A stretch of DNA of 64,000 nucleotides from Centropus unirufus (GCA_013397695.1 VYZI01000012.1:5964372-6028371), one strand, 5' to 3'. Counted from the stretch's first letter, positions 23,701-38,000 are shown. Program-made: numbers and translations. Notes: generated by a model from the sequence alone, not told the origin.

Positions 23701-26700
23701 GTAAACAGAGCAAACAGAGCACACAGGGGTTGGTTATGTCTTATTTCTACCATGTTCTGTGGTCTCACCATGCCTGTTACAAGGGCAGAGCACTTCGCAC
23801 TCCACTTGCTTTTCCTGAACAGTAGGCAAACAAAAGAATAGGTGAGAACACAGTGAGCCTGAAGCCAAAGAAGACACCTGGCAGCAGCACTGTGAAGATC
23901 GTGTATCTGGAAACATTAACCAAGCCTGGCTTCCTGCTGCTGCTGGCCAACCGTGTGGCTGTTGCAGCTGGATAAACAGTCCGTATTTAATACCTGCACA
24001 CGTGCAACCATGATCTGATTGCAGGACTGGTTACAGTGCCAAATTCAGACTAGGAAGCTCCCCGATGCATTTTTTTCTTATTTCCTGGACAATTTCCTAT
24101 TGTTCTTATAAGTTCGTATCTGTGTGCCCCACTTCCGTTGTAGAATATGTTGGAACAGTAACAATGCTGAAAGGCTATGTCTTCCTGAGTTGAAGCACCA
24201 GGCAAGAGATCACACTGGAGTCTACCAGGCTGAGGTGCAGGGGAAACAATGAAGCACTATTAATCAGCATGCTTGGCTGTGTTCTCATCAGCCAAGTCAC
24301 TGAAAAGTTCTTTGCAGTTTCTGGGCAAAGGTGTGCTTGGAGGATTTGAAAGAGAAAAGTTAATTTGTCCTGGACATGGAGGAAAACTCTCCCAAACACA
24401 GGAGAAGCAGATGCAGTGGGAAGGGCTGTGTCTGAAAAAGACAACAGATGGGCAGCAGATGGTGGCTTCAGGAACTTAGTGGACACACGTATCACCCCTG
24501 TGGTAGAGAGGAGAAGATGAAACAGTAAGGAGACACTGTGCAGACCTGGGCACTGAAGTCAAGAATGCTGTGTGGGATGTGTTACAGGCACAGCATTAGC
24601 CAATGGAGTTAATAAAAAAAAAAAGAGGGATCATGTATTGGGGATGTAGTAGAGAGGCCTCAGGAAAGAAGCTGCGTTGCAGCCAAAGCTGATAAGGGAT
24701 CAGGATTTGAGAGCTATACCTTCATTATGCACTTTGACCAGCAAGGTCCCATTGTTTCTGTGTATTGTTCCATTTGCTTGTCTTTAGTTGTACAGTTAGA
24801 TTTAATCTTTTGATCTATTACTTCTTAGCTTCACAGCTAAAACTAGGCACTAATAAGGAGCAATAAAATGGTGTTGATAACTAAGTTTTTTAAAGGGATC
24901 CAGTCTTTGGAAATACAGACCCGGTTTGAGGATTTTCAGATCAATATATAAAATTCACTGCCGGCGCTCCCAGCAAACTGGTGACAGGCTATGCTACATC
25001 ACAGCTGCAGAAGAAGCAAACAGTAGAGGGAAAGGATGGAGTAAGGAAGGAGAACCAGACACTGAGCCCCTGAGGGCTGGCCTTACTCCTCCTTCTGCTG
25101 CCAGGAGGAAAGGAGCGTCAGGGCAGTAACTGCTACTGACATGACAGGTCCTCCACCCTCCAGAGACCAGCCTTCCAGGTGGCAGCAGCACGCTGTGTTC
25201 CCTTGCAAGATGCCTCCACAAACGAAGCAGGCACTGGGGCCATAGTTCTTCACCCACCCTTGGCAGTCAGACACAGCAGCCTCCTTCACAGACAGCTTAA
25301 GCTGGTCCTTGCACTGAGCATGGCCTTGAAGCTCGAGAGGGTGGTGGATGTTTCTCATCACACAAGCTGCCAGAGTGTAGTCAAGACTATAAGATAAAAC
25401 ACTTACAACAGTCAGCCAGGGTAAGCAAGCTAAATATAGTCGTCACTCTATGGTCCATACTTATGTTTTTTTTTGTTCTTGTTGGGTGTATCCTTCCCTA
25501 CATTGTGCCAGTGGAAAGAACTTTCATTTCTTATTTCTTTTTCTACAGCCAGACAAGATTGTAGCAATTTCCTGCCATGTAAACCCATGTAGCATTAAAC
25601 TTACAGGTCTATATGGACAAAAGAGCATCAATTACTTTACCAGAATGAATTAAAAAAGGGAAAAAATAGTAGAGAAAACCCACAGAGCTTGAATAATCGA
25701 TTTCTTCAGAACTATGAGTCGAAGATAAATGACACTATTCAGGGTTTAAAAGAGCTTTCTCTAAGGTTCGCAGGAGTTTAATCAAGACCCAGCTATCCTC
25801 CGGTTTGCCATGAATACAATATGAGAAGAATGTGCAAAGGAAAACAAAGATGGACAAACATCAGATCCTATGGGAGGGATAGTGAGGGAGGAAGGACACA
25901 GCAACAATGTGATATACAATGACAGTTTAGACTCTTGATTTGCAGTGACTGCATTTCATGCTTGTCACTGGCAAATTGACATTTTAAAGATAAGTTCTTG
26001 ACAGCTTTTTCACGTCAGTATTTTTGTTCAGGCTATATCTGGGCTGATGAAAGGAATTTCAATTAAGGATGAAAACCTTTCCTTACTGTATTGAAATGCA
26101 TAGACTAGGAGCAGAGGGAAAATGGAGCAGTGAAAGCGCTACAGAGAGTTCTTAAGGCATCTTGCTGATGCAGGACAAGATAGTTTAGGAATGCCTGGGG
26201 CAGTGCACTCTGGAGCATGGTTTGCTGTGCCTTTACAAAGAAGCACTGTACATTTGCCTTAATGCCTGCTGCCCGAGGCCATATATCATTCAAACAGGGG
26301 GCTAAGGGTTTAATAAATCCCAGTCGACTTTGGTCCTCAAGGGAATGAATGGCAGGTTAGAGCCATCCAGGAGTGGTGGGGAAGATGGCTACATAATCTG
26401 GCAAGAACAGGCTGATTTTTGCCCTGTGAATGTGAGTAGTGTCATGGGAAATGAAAGGGGCTGTAAATCTGCATAGCTATATTGGGGAGAACTGGAATGT
26501 AGCATGGTGAAAGTCTTACTGAACTGTGAAAAACAGTAAGACATGCATATGAAGACTGCACATAAGAGAAATAGAAGAGAAACTAATAGAAAAAACATAG
26601 GGAAAAAAAAGAAAGAAAGGAATAGTAATTGTAGAAAACCACATCAAACCCCCTTAACCTATCTACCTTACAGACACCTAATATTTGGGGTGAAATGCAA

Positions 26701-27064
26701 ATTAGGTCCCACTGAAAACATTCATATACATGTATTTCTCTCTGCATTTATGGGTTTTTTTCCTGCATTTCTCCATCCTATCCCTTGGTGAGAATTTTTA
26801 TTCCACTAATACATCCAGGATGCTCGCTAGGAGTTCTGGCTTCCAGCTGGACTCCCAGGAGCCATATTGACCCTTAGAGAAGCTGCTTTGCACTCCTCTT
26901 CCATCCATGCATTTGGCATGGGTGTAACAAGTACGTTGCAAGAACTTTTTAGAGGCTCTGCATAGAGGCTATAACTAGAAACTGGAGTAAGCACTGTGGC
27001 AATGCCACCAAAACAAATCTGGACAGAGCCAGAGCTCTGTGTCACTGTGGGTAGACCAATAATC

Positions 27065-27141
27065 AAGCTATCAATTATAGCTTGTTTGTGTATGTCTACA
27101 CTGCTACAGAGTCATTAATTTGACCGAGGTGTAGACATACA
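27065..27141. repeat. Paired inverted repeats, possible MITE relic
   Basis: TGTATGTCTACAC at 27089-27101 is mirrored perfectly by GTGTAGACATACA at 27129-27141, with a 27-base spacer. Just to the left is a second small inverted repeat, AAGCTAT at 27065-27071 and ATAGCTT at 27077-27083. The TGTCTACAC / GTGTAGACA ends resemble termini I associate with short hAT-like nonautonomous elements in reptile genomes, but I cannot confirm the family or a target-site duplication. Confidence 0.5.
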
Positions 27142-28789
27142 TTTCATTGATTACAGTAATTAATCTATTAAGATGATCTGATTCATCAGCACAAGCCAGA
27201 ATTACTGTTCATGTGGTTAACACTCATGCAGATATTCAGGGGAGAAGCTGTCATGAAATCTTGATCTGATTATCTTCATACAACTGCCAAGGCCCATGTA
27301 TGTCCCAGGAATCAAATGGAGAACTTCCAAAGTCTCCTACAATAACATGGAAGTTCTGATAATGTATCACATTATTTCCTAAAACAATCAAAACTAGAAT
27401 ACGTGTTTTTTGGTTTTCTTCATTTTCCAGAAGTCACCAGCAAAAATGTTTGATTTCATCATAAACCTTCAAGGTATTTTCAAGATCAGTGGAGATAAAG
27501 CTCAGGCTCCCATTCATAAGTACTGGTCATGTAATTAAAATAGAAGAGCACATTTAGGTGTATACATACTACTGTCTGTCAGAAATCAGCAATACTTCAT
27601 TAAAGCATGTGTACCTTTCCAACTGTCTGTCAAATGAAGACAGTCTTCACACCCAAACTCAGAAATATATACTTCATCTGGAATAAACCTATTATAATCA
27701 GCTTGAATTTTTTCTTTAAAGTACAAGCCCAAGAAGGGCCGAGGCTTTTAAAAAAATTATTTCCTGTGGGAAGGGTATACATTTTTTCTTTTAAACCTCA
27801 TTCATACTCAGTTTTCTCAAATCATACATACCAAAAGATGCCTTCCTCTGAGACTATTCCTGGACTCAATGACAGAGCTGTAGATCTGAAAACCAGGTTG
27901 CATATTTTCACCTGGAACATGCATTTGGCACTGGAGAACAGATAACCCAGCACTCAAGTATTACCTGTTCCTCCTTCCCTTCTCTTTTAGCTCTTATCTC
28001 TGCTGTTCTCCCTAGAAGCCAGGAGAAAACCTGTCGTTCTGGTAACATACTTTTATCAGTGCATAAGGAAGCAAGGAACTGACCTGTGGAGCTTGTCTCC
28101 GCTTCAGTGGAAGTGCTGCTAGGTGTTGCTTTCCCCGTCTCTATAGGCTGGTAAAATCCTTTAAGTCTTCTGTAGCAACAGCAGCAAAGACATCAAGAAC
28201 TGCTGCCTGTCCCAAGCACGCTCTTTGTTTTTATAATATTCATCTTGAATTCTCCACCCTGATGTTCTGGCAACAAATAGGGGGAAAAATGAGTGAACAG
28301 ATACCCTGGCAAGATGAATCTGGACAGAAGAGGTGAAGCTACCAGAGCTGCTGCGGAAAATCCGAATCTACTCTGCAGCACTGGCAGACTGGGTTGGGGA
28401 TGTGGCACCAATGGAAAAAGCAACTGTTTAGGGTAGAAGCAGATGAGCAGAGGTGTTTCTCATTGTGAAAATAATGATGGTAGGCGGCTACCGGAAAGAC
28501 ACACTCTGGCTTTGTTCCTCATCAACTCTCTACAAGTGTTGCCATCACTTAAAGCCATTCTTTTTAACTTAAGAAGAAATTCTGAGGAACAGAGAGAAGA
28601 AGAGCTGAGAGAGCCCCCTGCACTGTCTGAGAGTCATTTGGCTGGCAAATTGAATTTCCACACATTGCCTTTTAGTCTTTGTGGTTTCCAAAAGATCAAA
28701 CTCTGATGTTCATAGTCTTGGGGCAGTTTGCTAGAAACATCTTCTATAATTGGTCCCTAGCATCTAAAAAACCAATACAATTACATCCA

Positions 28790-29590
28790 AGCACAGAAGC
28801 ATAAACTATAGAACTCAGAGAGTTTTTCAGAGGTTTCCCCGTCCTGCTTGAAGACAAGCCCATGCCATGTCTAACTAATAAGTTTTAGCCTGTTCTTGAA
28901 CACTTGTAGCAAGACAACTTCAAGCAACCTATTCCATTGTGTCTCACTTCTTCCTGTTGACAATTTTTTCTTAATTTCCAAGCCATGTGTTTGTACAATT
29001 TAATTTAACCACTGCCTTTCCTATAGTCAACAATAAGAACACTCTTTTCCTCTTCACAGCAGATATTTACACATATATTGTTACCTGTATCCAGTCATTT
29101 CTTCAGATGAATGCAGTTACTTCAATTTTTCTTTGTAACTTCTGTTTCTGAGTCATTCCTGTTCTCTGTATCTCTCAAGATGCCCCACAACTGTCCTCAA
29201 ATGTGTAGCCCCAGGCTGGTTATGGTAGTCCAGTGGTGGCATTATTCATGCTGAGTAAGAGTAGGGTGATCTCACAGCTTCTGGACTGCACTTTCACTGA
29301 TCTCTCCCAGTATGAGGTTTGCCCTCTTTTCCACCTTTTATTGTTTTGGGCTTTTTTTTGTTAAAAGCCGCATGAAAGTCCTGCCTCCCATTGAGCCTAC
29401 AGTCCACTCTAACCCCCATACCTATTCAGCCAACTGCTGCTCACTCTGTTGGCTGTTTACCTCATTTTTTTTGCAATTGATTGTTCCTACCAACACAGAA
29501 CATCACAGTTGTCCTTATCAGGTTGCATTTATCCGCTTGTAATACAACCAACAGACTGAGTACCTGCAGAGTTGCAAACAGACACAGGGC
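28790..29590 (-). mobile_element. Old CR1/L3-type LINE 3' region, inverted
   Basis: Read on the plus strand, this block follows the order of the reverse complement of a sauropsid CR1 3' region: a TAGCCTGTTCTTGAACAC segment near 28.9 kb, a TTCCATTGTGTCTCACTTCTT segment, a CTTAATTTCCAAGC segment, a CCCACAACTGTCC segment near 29.19 kb, a GATGCCCCACAAC stretch, then TTGCAATTGATTGTTCCTAC and GTCCTTATCAGGTTGCATTT near 29.5 kb. Divergence is high, with many small indels, so it is an ancient copy and not coding. The match is made from memory of the family; the boundaries are approximate. Confidence 0.6.
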
Positions 29591-29641
29591 TGAGCACAGA
29601 GGCCATGCTCAGATCAGCCCAGACTTTTCAGAAAACACTTC

Positions 29642-29675
29642 ATATTCTTATTTATATTCTTATTAATATTCTTTT
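29642..29675. repeat. 12-bp tandem repeat, ATATTCTTATTT type
   Basis: Nearly three copies of an ATATTCTTATTT unit lie directly next to the old CR1 relic. It could be an A/T-rich tail microsatellite or an independent simple repeat. Confidence 0.65.
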
Positions 29676-31276
29676 CTATAGATGACATGCTCTACTATGA
29701 CTGTTGGCCATCCAGGATGACTGAAGCAGTCTCTCTGGGAGCTCCTTAAGGTGGCCATGGGTGGGCAGCAAGTGCACTGCTGCATGGCAACATGATGGCC
29801 TTACCCCAACCCATATCCCACAAATCTGTATGAAAAATGACTGGTAAACTCTTACATTTGTCTAAAGAGATGAAACACTTCTCTTCCCATCACCAGAAAA
29901 AAAAGACAAACATTATTTACTATCCTTTTTGTGCTGAACCTACTGTGCAACATCTGCTATTATATATGAGATGTTTCAGGGCAAATAAGCTTACTCAAAA
30001 CATATTTTTTTCTGAAATGCCTAAAGCTTCCCACAGATTTGTCCCAATCTTCCAAAATCTCATACTGTTTTATATATAATTATCAGTTTCTGGGTATATA
30101 GGTAAAAGGACACTTGTTATTTACTGGTGAAGTAGCAGTCATGAAATTCAATGATAGTGATGTGGGGGCTAAACTGAGAAAGAAAATAATACAAGTTACT
30201 GTGATAGCAGATTAGTGTTAAGTATACAGTTAGATACAGCAAAATGAATGAAAAGGAATGCAGATGTAAAACAGCTTAATAGTTATTTTGTATCTTCTTG
30301 CCAGACATATCTCATTAAGGGTCTGTTATTGCCGCTTTTAAATCTTTGCCAACCAAAATCTATCAGACACAGAGAGCAATGACATTTTCCTTCAGGGGTT
30401 ACAACCCGTAGGTTCTGGCAAGCTAAGCTGATTGTCATAACCTGCCAGGATACTAAACAGTTAATGAGATAGCAACAACTACATTTATAACAAAGAAAAA
30501 CAGTAAATGGCCAGTTCCTTTTGTATGAGGTCTTGAGGTTTTAAAAATTAATGCCAAGGTTCTGATAAACTACATGGTAATTTCCTGAGGAAAGATTAGA
30601 GGATTATGCAGGAGATAAAACCCAGAGCATATGCCTGCCTGCCGTGGCTTTCACACATTAACTGGATATATAATGACGGTGTAACTGGAACAATTCTCTG
30701 ATGGTCACAATAGTACAGCTCAGTCCTTAGACTCCCACGACCAAGAGAATCGGAATATCTCACTACCTTCACTTTGCTCAGTCATAAAAGGGAGCTTGGT
30801 GCTCATGCCTGTCAGCAGGTAATAAAGACTGGATTATACAAATGCCATAGATGATGCCTCACAGCTCTGAAGAGTGGGGACCAGGCTGCCAGGTCTTTGT
30901 GCTCCGGTTATTAAGAGAGGACACTCCCTTCCCACAGACTCTCGGTCCCATTCCCATCAGCAAGGCTTCCAATCACTGCACCAAATGCCAGAGCCACATT
31001 ATGGACCAGGGGTTTCCTAGCTTCATATTGACACTGAAGTTCTACTGAGCAGCGAGGGCACTGCTGTATAGGTGGACCAGGCGTAATACGTAGCTCTGTG
31101 TTTCTGCTGTTCCACTTAACCATCCTTTTTCAGCCTAACAATAGCCATTACCAGCCAGCAGTAAAAATATTGCAAGGTTGGAAAGGAGGGGAGGAAGGTC
31201 TGGCAAGTTCAGGGAGATATTGGAAAGCTTCCCATTTGAAACATATAATTTTCCTCCTCCTGCACATGGGGAAACA

Positions 31277-31290
31277 NNNNNNNNNNNNNN
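31277..31290. other. Assembly gap (14 N)
   Basis: Fourteen undetermined bases. The true gap length may differ. A 17-base poly-A run follows about 80 bases downstream, so the local sequence may have been hard to resolve. Confidence 0.98.
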
Positions 31291-31368
31291 TAACAGCAAA
31301 GATACATTTAGGAAACGGGAAGAGTTGACTGCACACTGGGTATGCCAGGCTCCTCTCTATAGAGGGGC

Positions 31369-31385
31369 AAAAAAAAAAAAAAAAA
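31369..31385 (+). repeat. Poly-A run
   Basis: Seventeen consecutive A bases, without a recognisable retro-element upstream. Confidence 0.7.
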
Positions 31386-31940
31386 CCAGAAGAAAAATCT
31401 TTTGGGCTTAGTTATTCACACTGTCACAAGAAAAACACTTGCAACTGTACTCTAGGACGTAGCATAGGGTTACACTGCAATATGGGAGTACCAGGGTGAA
31501 ATGGGGCTCCTTTGTTTCACAGCAAATGTCACTACTCGAATTCTATTGTTCATTTCCAAGGATCTTTATGGTTCAGCCTGGGAGGTGTCTGTTTTCCCAA
31601 GTTGCCCTTACTCTCTGTATTTCAAAAGGAAAAGTGGTTATAGTACAGTACACTTCTTCTAGTTGTATTGAGATGGGAGTGATTTTTTTTTCCTTATGGA
31701 AATTTGATGAGTTTTGGCTCTGAAATGATTATGTACCTAATCTGGTGCTTAACTTGAAACAGTCCAGCATTTCCTTTGAAATTAATAAAATTGTCCATAT
31801 CCAGCGAGCTACTTCCCTGTTTTTCTGGGCCGGGTCTTTTAAGAGTTGATCATATATCTTAATAAGTACAACTCTTAAGCATAGTTTTAACCTGGTCTAA
31901 AAACAAGATGAGTTTAAAAGAAAGATCTTGCTACTTCTGT

Positions 31941-32022
31941 TCATTGTTGTTTTGGGTTTGGTTTTTTGCTTGTTTGGTTGGGTTTTTTTGGTTGTAATTT
32001 TTTTTATTATATGGTTTTTTTA
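31941..32022. repeat. T/G-rich low-complexity tract
   Basis: GTTTG, GGTTT and long T runs almost free of A and C. Simple sequence with no coding value. Confidence 0.65.
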
Positions 32023-35000
32023 ACAGAAAGCTTTCTGCTTCCCAGTTTGGGCCAAAAAATAGTTTTCTGCGGCATGGAAATTTCACTCACTGTTCAAATT
32101 TCAGCAGTGATGGCAACACTTGCAGTTTCATTTGCAGTGTTTTTTAGCAGAAGGATTATTTCTCCCTCTTGGATTCATTTGTTTCTTGATGTAGTGCATT
32201 GATTTGGCAATAACCTCCTGTTTGGGGCGTTACAGTCTGCTGGTTTTGTTTTCTTTCTGAAGCTTTTGAAACAGAGTAAGTCCTGAGCTACATTTATCTG
32301 AACCAATGTAAGCATGGTTTGCACAGATGTTGAGTCACTAGACCCTCCTTTTCCTCACGTGACTTCCTAGGGGACCCTCCTATGGAAGGCAGTCATAGTC
32401 TGGTGAAATAAAAGTGAAAATGCGGCTTAGCATGTCAGCAGAAAGGCTCCACGCTTAAGAGGGAATTAAGGCAACCTCTCTCTGAAGCCCTGATGTGGGT
32501 GATGCTTGGTGACCCACTTCTCCAGCTTGGGAGGATTGGCTCTTCTTCACAGGAATCAGTGAAACCAGATCAATTCACTGCAGTGAAAGATCTGGCCCAG
32601 GGAACAAACAGGATGACAAAAGGGTCTAAGTGATAAAGGAGCTAAACATGGCTTGAGCTGAAGTGTTCAGGGACCATAATTCCCGTGGCAAGAGGATAGA
32701 GGTGAAGTTCATTGACAGGGTTTCCTTGAGCCTCTTCTTTTCCCTGGATGTGCATTATTTAGAGTAACCCTGTTCCCCTTTTGGCTGTTAGCACTGGAAA
32801 AAAGCACAGTCCATGCAGATCATGATTCTATTTCTAACTCCACTGGACTGAAAGGAGTCTCCTGATTTGCATGAGCAAGGAAACTTGGCCCTTGGGGTTA
32901 GATGGTGGCATAACACCCTTTTCCTCTTCCCAGCAGTGGATAACTCAGCAGGAAAACATTAAAACAATTGACTGGGCTTGCAGATGTTCAGTGTGACTTC
33001 AGAGGATGAATGAAATCCTGGATAGGCAAACACTGATAGTTTTCTAATTAAAAACTCTCCAGTGACATATAGACTGATGGAGAGATAGATAAAAAAATTA
33101 CATATTTATTTTAAAAAACAGAGACCTCAGCACAGCCTTGATTTACATATGCATGCCCAAAAGTTGTCACCGACTTTGAAATGCACTTCCTTCTCCAGCA
33201 CCTCACTAAATGTGCAGTGCAGAGGTCCAACCTGTCCTCTACCATAAGGGAACTTCTCAAGATCTCATTACAGCCTCACGGCTGAGAGACATGGGGCACT
33301 GCCTGTCATGTCTTATTGCTTCAGCACTATGACAGGAACTGCATTGCTGAAATACAAGGATGATTGAAATGTTAATTGCTTCTAGGAGAATGTCAGCAGC
33401 AGCTCTTGCTTGACTGAAAGAAAATCCCCGGGACATTTACCTGAAGGTGGACGAGGATCCTCCTTATGCTGGAGTCAAAGCAGAGAAAGGCCATTGATTT
33501 CAGCTGAGTTTGTGCTTTTTCCCCCTGGAAGACAGAGAGCTCAGAATCTGTTCTCCAGTCATTAGTACAGCCTGACATGGGGAAACTAACTTAGCAAGAC
33601 GGGAAGTCAGCCATGAAATAAACTGTTAATAAAAGTAAGGAAGCAGTGACAGACATCAGAATTGTTGCTGCTATGCTTATGTTTTGGGAGATGACAGAAT
33701 CCCAGCAGATCATTAGCAGGGGGCAAATGCAGAAGTCCTTAGGCTAAACCTTGCCATTGCTCCCAGTAATTGCCTTTTAAGCAGCTGGGTGTTTGTAGGT
33801 GAAAGGTCTTGTATAACCAGAATGAATGTTTTGTGACAGTAATTTTTTCTAACCCTAAGCCAGGAACATTGAGACCCTAAATACGCACAGCTTTGCTAAT
33901 ACTAACAGAGCAATGAAGTCTTCTTTTATGAGCTCCTTTCCTTAATTTCGTTATAGTTCATACAGCCAATAAATAGCTCATGCAAGCTTATTGCTGATAT
34001 TTCTTTGTACACAGATGGTATTAGAAAACAACCCTGTATATAAAGTCTGTAAATACATGACAAATTAGTTATTTGATGCGCAATGAATTAGTTTTCCGTG
34101 CAATATCCCCAACAGGAAGTGAAGCATGTGTACTGACAAAAAAACAATATCTTTACTTGCTTAAAAAGAGCAATGCATCCTGTTGTTGTGAAGGGTAAGC
34201 TTTGACTGGGAAGGACTGTTATTGCAGCTTCAAATCATTCAAAACACACTATTTTTTAATGAAAAAAAAAAAAAGTTTTCTTAACTTCTCAGCAACTGTT
34301 GGAATATTTCCTTACAGAAGACACTGTTGTGTTCGGCTGTTACTCAACCACTTACATTAGAGTCATTAAAGTTGCAGGAAGCACAGTTCAACTTTTGCGT
34401 AGTTAGAAAGGAGTTGGCTTCCCCATTACCCTGGAAATTGGACTTGCTGCAGGACAGAAAACCACAATTCACAGTGGAAAATAATAGTTGATATATGAAT
34501 ATCTACCTAAAGACTAATCAGTAAAACAAACAATATTTTAGGAAGATGACCCACATGACGTTGTTGGGAGGAAATTAGTCACCAGTATCCTCTTGCTTCC
34601 ATTTGTTTTAAAATGTTAGACGACTGCTTTCCCCCCACCCAGTTTAGTTGAGAATGGGTTAATACAATATATTGTGAATGAGTAATCAAGCTGGTTTTAA
34701 CAGGCAAGCTGTATTTTACAAGCACCTGATGTTGAACATGTGTCTGTTGACTTCCAAAGGCTAGCATATCACTTTCCTCCTGCCATTGGCTTAATGGCAC
34801 ACCATTTAGGCAGGATAACAGGCTAAATATTGCAGTGAGGTGAGCCCCTCTGGATCTGAAATAAAAGCACTGACTTTGACTTCCAGCTTAATTACACCAA
34901 TGCTCAACCAAAAACAGTTGTCCCTGTCACACCCATTCTGTGATGTACAAGCAATAACTCTAAAAGCGTATGTTTTACTCCTTCTCCATTGGGAATTTAT

Positions 35001-38000
35001 GCATAAAACATTCTGCTACAGAATGTATAAAACGAGAGCTACAGGATGTGCGTAACAAACAAGAAAGTCCGTGAGATGGGTCCATGATCAATTGACGGCA
35101 ATGGAAGTTTCTGCTCTTTGTTCACCAAGATGGGCAGTTCTCTTGTCCCCAACCCAGGGGCAAGACAGGACAGAGTGATGCTGGTGCTTGGGAGCTTCGG
35201 AAAGAGAAGCCAAACCACTTACAAGTGGGCAACTGCTGTTTATTTTCCAAAAGCCAGTACATCTCTCAGTTGTCAACACACGCTGCTCTGTGCATGCACT
35301 TAGCTCTGAGGTTGGCACTCCTTTTGCTTCTTTGGGTTTAATTAGACTCTAATCTCTAGCAAATTAGCTTGATTGCAGATGTCCATTTTTATTAGTCAAA
35401 GATCTAACAAGCACATTTTACTCATTGCTTTCTGGCCAAAAAAAAAAAGAGGTCCAGACTCATTCTGTTTCACACTGGGCTTCGCTAGACCTGTTATTAT
35501 TCAGAAGCACATAAGTTTTGGGGACCCCAGCCAGCTCTGTCCTATGTCCACTACAGTGCAAAGGCATGAGGCTTACTGAACTGAAAACCGCTGCCAAAAC
35601 AGTCAGTATTGATACATAAACCAGAAGAAAGGTCAGCGTGCTGTGGAGCAGACAGACACCAACACCAGTGACGTGTGCAGGAGCTGGAAAAAGCATCAGC
35701 CTCTGCAGGAGAATATGATGACAAGGCAGTCTGGTACCTGGCCGCTTTGGCAGGTCTCGTTCTTCACCCAGTCTGCTCCCTTGGGCTACTCATCATGGAC
35801 ATCTATTTCTGTGAGCAAAGAGAACTCTGACAGAAGTTTAGGGGTTGCCAACCTCCGGGTTTTGTTTTTTATGTTTTCATGCTTTTTTTTTTTGTTTTTA
35901 TGCTTTTAAAAATGTAGGTGTTTCATTGAAAGAAAGGAAACAAACAAAGAATTTTCAACCCAAACCCTAAAACACTATTTCCTTGCTTTGAGAAAAAACA
36001 CTATTTTCTTCTCAGCCCCCCAGGAAATGACTCTGTACTAGAGAAACATAAAAAAAATAATAAACAGATCAGCTTAATTGTCTGCTAGTACAAAAATCAG
36101 TTAAAAAAATAAAACACCCCACGAGATCTGCAGCTGGTTTGGCTGAATGTGTCTCCTAGCTGTGGTCCTCCCTTGCCTTGTCTCTTTCTCCCTTGGCCTC
36201 CTACCCCCACTGCTGTGTCTGCTCCTCGCCCTCTCCTTCCAGCTGCTACTTTTTCAAACAGGTCAGCGCTACTAAGAGTGGCAAAAAGGCCAAGCTCCAG
36301 CTCTTTCTCCTCATCTCCTAGTGTCAGAAGGTCCTGCAAAGCCGCCTCTCCAAGCTCACCTCCTCTTTGCTCAGCCATGGCCCTCAGGATCAGAGCCACA
36401 GTCATCCTGGAGGAGTTTGGGACAGAGCCTGGGCTGCTGCCAGCAGATCTGCAGGAAACAGGATCTTCTCCCCTCTTTGCCCTGAGGCTGTGATTTGGCT
36501 GTCCCAGCAGCAGAGTGTCTTAAGCAACTACTTACTGGTTGTACATAGTGGACATCTCCTTTAAACCCTGTGACTTTCCATATCCTGATAAACAACGCAA
36601 GTGCTTTCTGGGATAGCCACCCACCCAACGTGCCCAGACTTGGCTGCCCCCCAGCCACCCCACAAGCCCAGGAGGAATCATACCAGTCCCTACAAATCAC
36701 CGTGCTGTGGCACTGCACTGTCACTGGCCACGCAGGGAGATTTCTGCACTGCCCATTTAGCCACCAGCACTCCTCACGGGCCCAGGGGAAGGAGCAGCCT
36801 CATGCCTGAAAGGGACAGTTGGGAATGGGCCCAAGTTTGACAGCTCCCCCAGAAGCTGTGGCTGCCTTGCAGGGAAGTGCATGGTCAGGGGGCAACAAGA
36901 TCGTAGCAAAGTGTGAGCGTGCATCTGGTGTGGATCACAGGGCTGACTTAATTTCCTTCCTCCCGGCTCCCTGATCGCACCCTGCCCGGACAGCTCGCCC
37001 AGGTCTGGCTCTTATCCAGTCAGTACCTACTTTCCTCAGGGCAGAGCCACAGATAGCACAGGTTTCCCAAGGAGTGGGACAGCTGGTAATCACTCCAATG
37101 AGCCTTCGTGGACATAATATTCCCTTTCTCAGGAGCCACCAGATCTCCCCAGTGGCATCTGGAGTACATCCAGAGCTGATGGAGCAGCAAACAGGCACTG
37201 CCCTGTTATACCTGGCTGAACTGCAGACCACAACCAGTAAAACAGAGAGGAAGATTATCATTCATTTGGCCCATGAGGCTCTCTTAAAATCTGGAGGCAG
37301 GAAACATTATCTGCTAGGGACTGATCAGTATTTGTGCTGCAGCAGCTCTGGAGGCTCCCACTGACATCCTGCTCCTGTTATTCTGGGCACAGCCTCTAGA
37401 TTGAAAATGGTCCTGGCTGCAAAGACTTTGCAACAGAATTAACCTACAACAAAACCAAATAGGGCCTGCCCCACCAGCAGACTCAGAGCTAAGGGACTTG
37501 ACTCTTCCCATTTAGCCAGGACCACCAGGGATTACTGTGTCTGTGTGACCTGTGCAGCCTAATCCAAGACTAATACCCATTCCCGACCACAGAGGATGCC
37601 ACCAAGTCAGTACCTGGAAGGGTAACAGCAAAACTGGAGGAAACCCAGCTGCCTTCAACCCTTGCGTCCCTCCCCAGCAGCTTCTCTTTTGATTTATGCC
37701 TTTGATGCTTAACCTTACCATCTGTAGTAATTCCCAAGAAAACAAAGCTAGACAGACACCAGGACTGAGTGAGTGAGAAGGACTTTAACCCAAGTCGCAG
37801 GGTGCAGGTCTAGAGCACAGCCAAGGGCTGAACAGAGGTCAGCTGAAATAATCCTGTGCCCCATTAGCTGAGCAACACTGCTTCTCACGCTTTTCCAGCC
37901 TGCAAGTCTTTTATTTATGTATTTAGAAGAGGCTTCACTCATTCCATTTATGGAATATTGCTGAAGTCTTCTCCTTCTCTTTATGTTTAAATGACAGGAA

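Noticed and set aside
32480..32610. Possible ancient repeat ending GATCTGGCCC
   Set aside because: The phrase recalls old amniote repeats, but the match is too short to name a family or set boundaries.
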